This document shows positions 62,447 to 64,000 of a DNA stretch of 64,000 bases, in pieces (within the stretch, counting starts at the first letter, position 1; the number at the start of each line of letters is the position of its first letter). The stretch comes from Xanthomonas nasturtii (GTDB lineage Bacteria > Pseudomonadota > Gammaproteobacteria > Xanthomonadales > Xanthomonadaceae), in contig NZ_LYMI01000010.1 of assembly GCF_001660815.1 (NCBI RefSeq), positions 1 to 64,000 of the forward strand, read 5' to 3'. The position numbers and the translations under genes are program-made. Below the pieces are notes generated by a model that saw only the letters and a program-made list of their open reading frames with translations, was not told the DNA's origin and ran no database searches.

Positions 62447-63433
62447 CTAGGCGCGTGAGGTCAGCCGTTCGGCCACCCAGCGTTCGGCAAAGCCGTCGCC
62501 GCGGGCATTTTCCAGAAAGCCGCAATGCCCGCCCCAGCGCGCGATTTCCAGATGCGCATGTGCCGGCAACTGCCAGCCGGCGAAATCCTCGAACGGAATC
62601 ACCGGGTCGTCTTCGGCCATCAGGATGTCGACCGGTACCTGCAGGCCGGCCAGGCGCTCGCCGGCAATCGAATAGCTGTCGAAATACGCTTCCAGCGAGC
62701 CGTGCCCGGTGTGCTGCACGGCCAGCCAGGCCATCAGCTCGCGCATGTCCAGCGCCAGGGTGGCGTCGTCGTAGCCGTGCTGGTCGGGGAACAGCTTGCG
62801 CTTGCGCAGCAGCGATTCGCGCCATTTGCGGCGGAAATACCAGTCGTAGAACTGCGGGCCCTTTTCCAGCTGGGTCATGGTGGCGGCCGGGTCCAATAGT
62901 GGGCACACCGCTGCCACCCGTGCCAGCGGCAGGCCCGCGGCCGGCGCACGCAACGCCAGCCGCAGCGCGAAGTTGCCGCCCAGCGAATAGCCTGCGGCCA
63001 GCAACTGCGGCGCAGGAAAACGCCGCCACAGATCGCCCGCGGCATTGACCACTTCTTCGATGCGATCGGAATGGAACAGATCGACGTTGAGATGGTGGGT
63101 GCCGCCGTGGTCGCGGAAATTCAGCCGGAACACCTGATAGCCCAGGCCAAGCAGGCGCGCAGCGGTCAGGCGCATGTAGTTGGAATCGGCGCTGCCTTCC
63201 CAGCCGTGCAGCAACAGCACGCTGCCGCGCAGCGGCGCATCGCCGGGCGGGATGCTCATCCAGCCCTGCAGGCGCACACCGTCGCCGCCATCGAGAATGT
63301 GTTCGCTGGTGACTGCGCCGCTGGCGGCCAGCAACTGGCGGCTGCGGATGCGCCGCAAGGCGCTGCTGCCGAGCACCGATTGCACATGCGGATTGCGCAG
63401 CCAGCGCGGCGGCGAATAGTCGGAGGCGTTCAT
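62447..63433 (-). CDS. YheT-family alpha/beta hydrolase
   Basis: A 328-residue hydrolase of the YheT (ABHD1/3-like) family. The family opening WLRNPHVQSVLGSSALRR is present, the oxyanion region is VLLLHGWEGSADSNYMR, and the nucleophile serine is in LLAAGYSLGGNFALRLAL. The catalytic acid and histidine are in LMAEDDPVIPFEDF and GGHCGFLENARG. It is probably an esterase with an unknown lipid substrate. It follows the plsC-like gene on the same strand. Confidence 0.92.
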   Translation of the reverse strand: MNASDYSPPRWLRNPHVQSVLGSSALRRIRSRQLLAASGAVTSEHILDGGDGVRLQGWMSIPPGDAPLRGSVLLLHGWEGSADSNYMRLTAARLLGLGYQVFRLNFRDHGGTHHLNVDLFHSDRIEEVVNAAGDLWRRFPAPQLLAAGYSLGGNFALRLALRAPAAGLPLARVAAVCPLLDPAATMTQLEKGPQFYDWYFRRKWRESLLRKRKLFPDQHGYDDATLALDMRELMAWLAVQHTGHGSLEAYFDSYSIAGERLAGLQVPVDILMAEDDPVIPFEDFAGWQLPAHAHLEIARWGGHCGFLENARGDGFAERWVAERLTSRA

Positions 63434-63495
63434 GCGCTCAACGCGCCGCATGCTGTCGCGCCGGCCGCCTGGAGGATGCGCGTACGCATCGGCGG

Positions 63496-64000
63496 CTAGG
63501 TCTCCATCGCCGCGATGATGCGTTGCCGCGAGGTATCGGCCAGGCGGCGCCTGCCTTCGATGTCGAAGGCGCGAATCGGCTCAAGAAAATGCACTTCGGC
63601 CAGCCGCGACGGCTCACCGAGCAGACGCACGATATTGGCGAAGAAACTTTCGCGCTCGCCAAAAGCCACCACCGCCTGCGCATTGCCGCGCACGCCATAA
63701 CGCAGCGCCACCGGCTGTACCGGCACGCCGGCTTCGACCGCCGCCTGGAAGATGCGCGCATGGAACGGGCCGACCTCGGTACCGCCGCGGGTGCGCCCTT
63801 CCGGAAAGACCCCCACCGGCTTGCCGCTTTGCAGGCGCAGCAACATTTCCTGCAGCACCCCGCCCAGCGATTCGGTATTACCGCGCTGATGGAAAATGGT
63901 CTGGCCCTTGGTCGCCAGCCAGCCCACCAGCGGCCAGCCGGCGATTTCACGCTTGGCCACAAAGCCCATCACGCGCTGGCTGTGCAGCATGGAGATGTCC
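63496..64000 (-). CDS. 1-acyl-sn-glycerol-3-phosphate acyltransferase, partial
   Basis: The window holds the C-terminal 167 residues or so of a PlsC-type acyltransferase. The substrate motif is VGVFPEGRTRGGTEVGPFHA, and the further conserved region is VPVQPVALRYG. The catalytic H-x4-D motif should come just before DISMLHSQRVMGFVAKREIA and lies outside the window. The frame is open to 64000, so ATG 63990 is an internal Met and not the start. Confidence 0.88.
   Translation of the reverse strand, partial: DISMLHSQRVMGFVAKREIAGWPLVGWLATKGQTIFHQRGNTESLGGVLQEMLLRLQSGKPVGVFPEGRTRGGTEVGPFHARIFQAAVEAGVPVQPVALRYGVRGNAQAVVAFGERESFFANIVRLLGEPSRLAEVHFLEPIRAFDIEGRRRLADTSRQRIIAAMET

Overview
This window is chromosomal DNA of a Xanthomonas species. 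The supporting evidence is a complete olefin/beta-lactone ole gene set in the Xanthomonas arrangement, an Ax21-family outer-membrane protein, one XopP-like and one unassigned type III effector candidate each with a PIP-box-like promoter, Xanthomonas-type REP and mosaic intergenic repeats, duplicated Cu/Zn superoxide dismutases, and uniformly high GC codon use. The species cannot be fixed from the sequence alone. No rRNA or tRNA gene was seen.

Layout, left to right. Positions 1-1.6 kb are accessory and damaged: the 3' end of an IS5-family element abuts a short type I-F CRISPR array (6 repeats, 5 spacers, no cas genes here), followed by a twice-frameshifted TetR gene and a signal peptidase I remnant. 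From 1.6 to 9.2 kb there are two M3 dipeptidyl carboxypeptidase lipoproteins. The right-hand one has had its 3' end and terminator copied to the other side of a XopP-like effector gene. From 9.3 to 17.6 kb there is housekeeping DNA (isoaspartyl peptidase, acyltransferase, ArfB, DUF2059, TruC, UbiB/UbiJ, Ddl), interrupted by a truncated IS110 element and repeats. From 18 to 25 kb lies the ole cluster (oleD, oleC, ykgJ-like, oleB, fic, oleA). From 25 to 35 kb come small secreted proteins, TrmL, an MFS transporter, a pair of proteins built from an unrecognised duplicated domain, a sigma-54 promoter, a two-component system of NtrC type, PoxB and an Ax21-like protein. From 35.8 to 42.7 kb are rhodanese-secB-gpsA and hemD-hemX-hemY. 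From 42.9 to 50.1 kb are a nonsense-split membrane protein, a FadI-like thiolase, a gene-poor stretch, the second effector candidate and two sodC genes. From 50.6 to 56.8 kb is the nitrogen-control block ntrC-ntrB-amtB-glnK-glnA, with NtrC-like boxes and a sigma-54 promoter at glnA. The rest holds uppP, a META/DUF4377 lipoprotein, a PEBP-like protein, a TPR-sulfotransferase-like protein, a YheT hydrolase and a partial PlsC.

How the genes work together. OleA condenses two acyl-CoAs, OleD reduces the product, OleC closes the beta-lactone and OleB decarboxylates it to an alkene. The nitrogen block is a closed circuit: GlnK senses, NtrB phosphorylates NtrC, and NtrC acts at palindromes upstream of glnA and at the start of ntrB. 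A parallel sigma-54 circuit probably exists at 28-33 kb, where a histidine kinase and an AAA+ response regulator sit directly upstream of a good -24/-12 promoter driving the duplicated-domain proteins. I consider that locus, the 47-kb effector candidate and the effector bracketed by dcp fragments the most interesting parts of the window.
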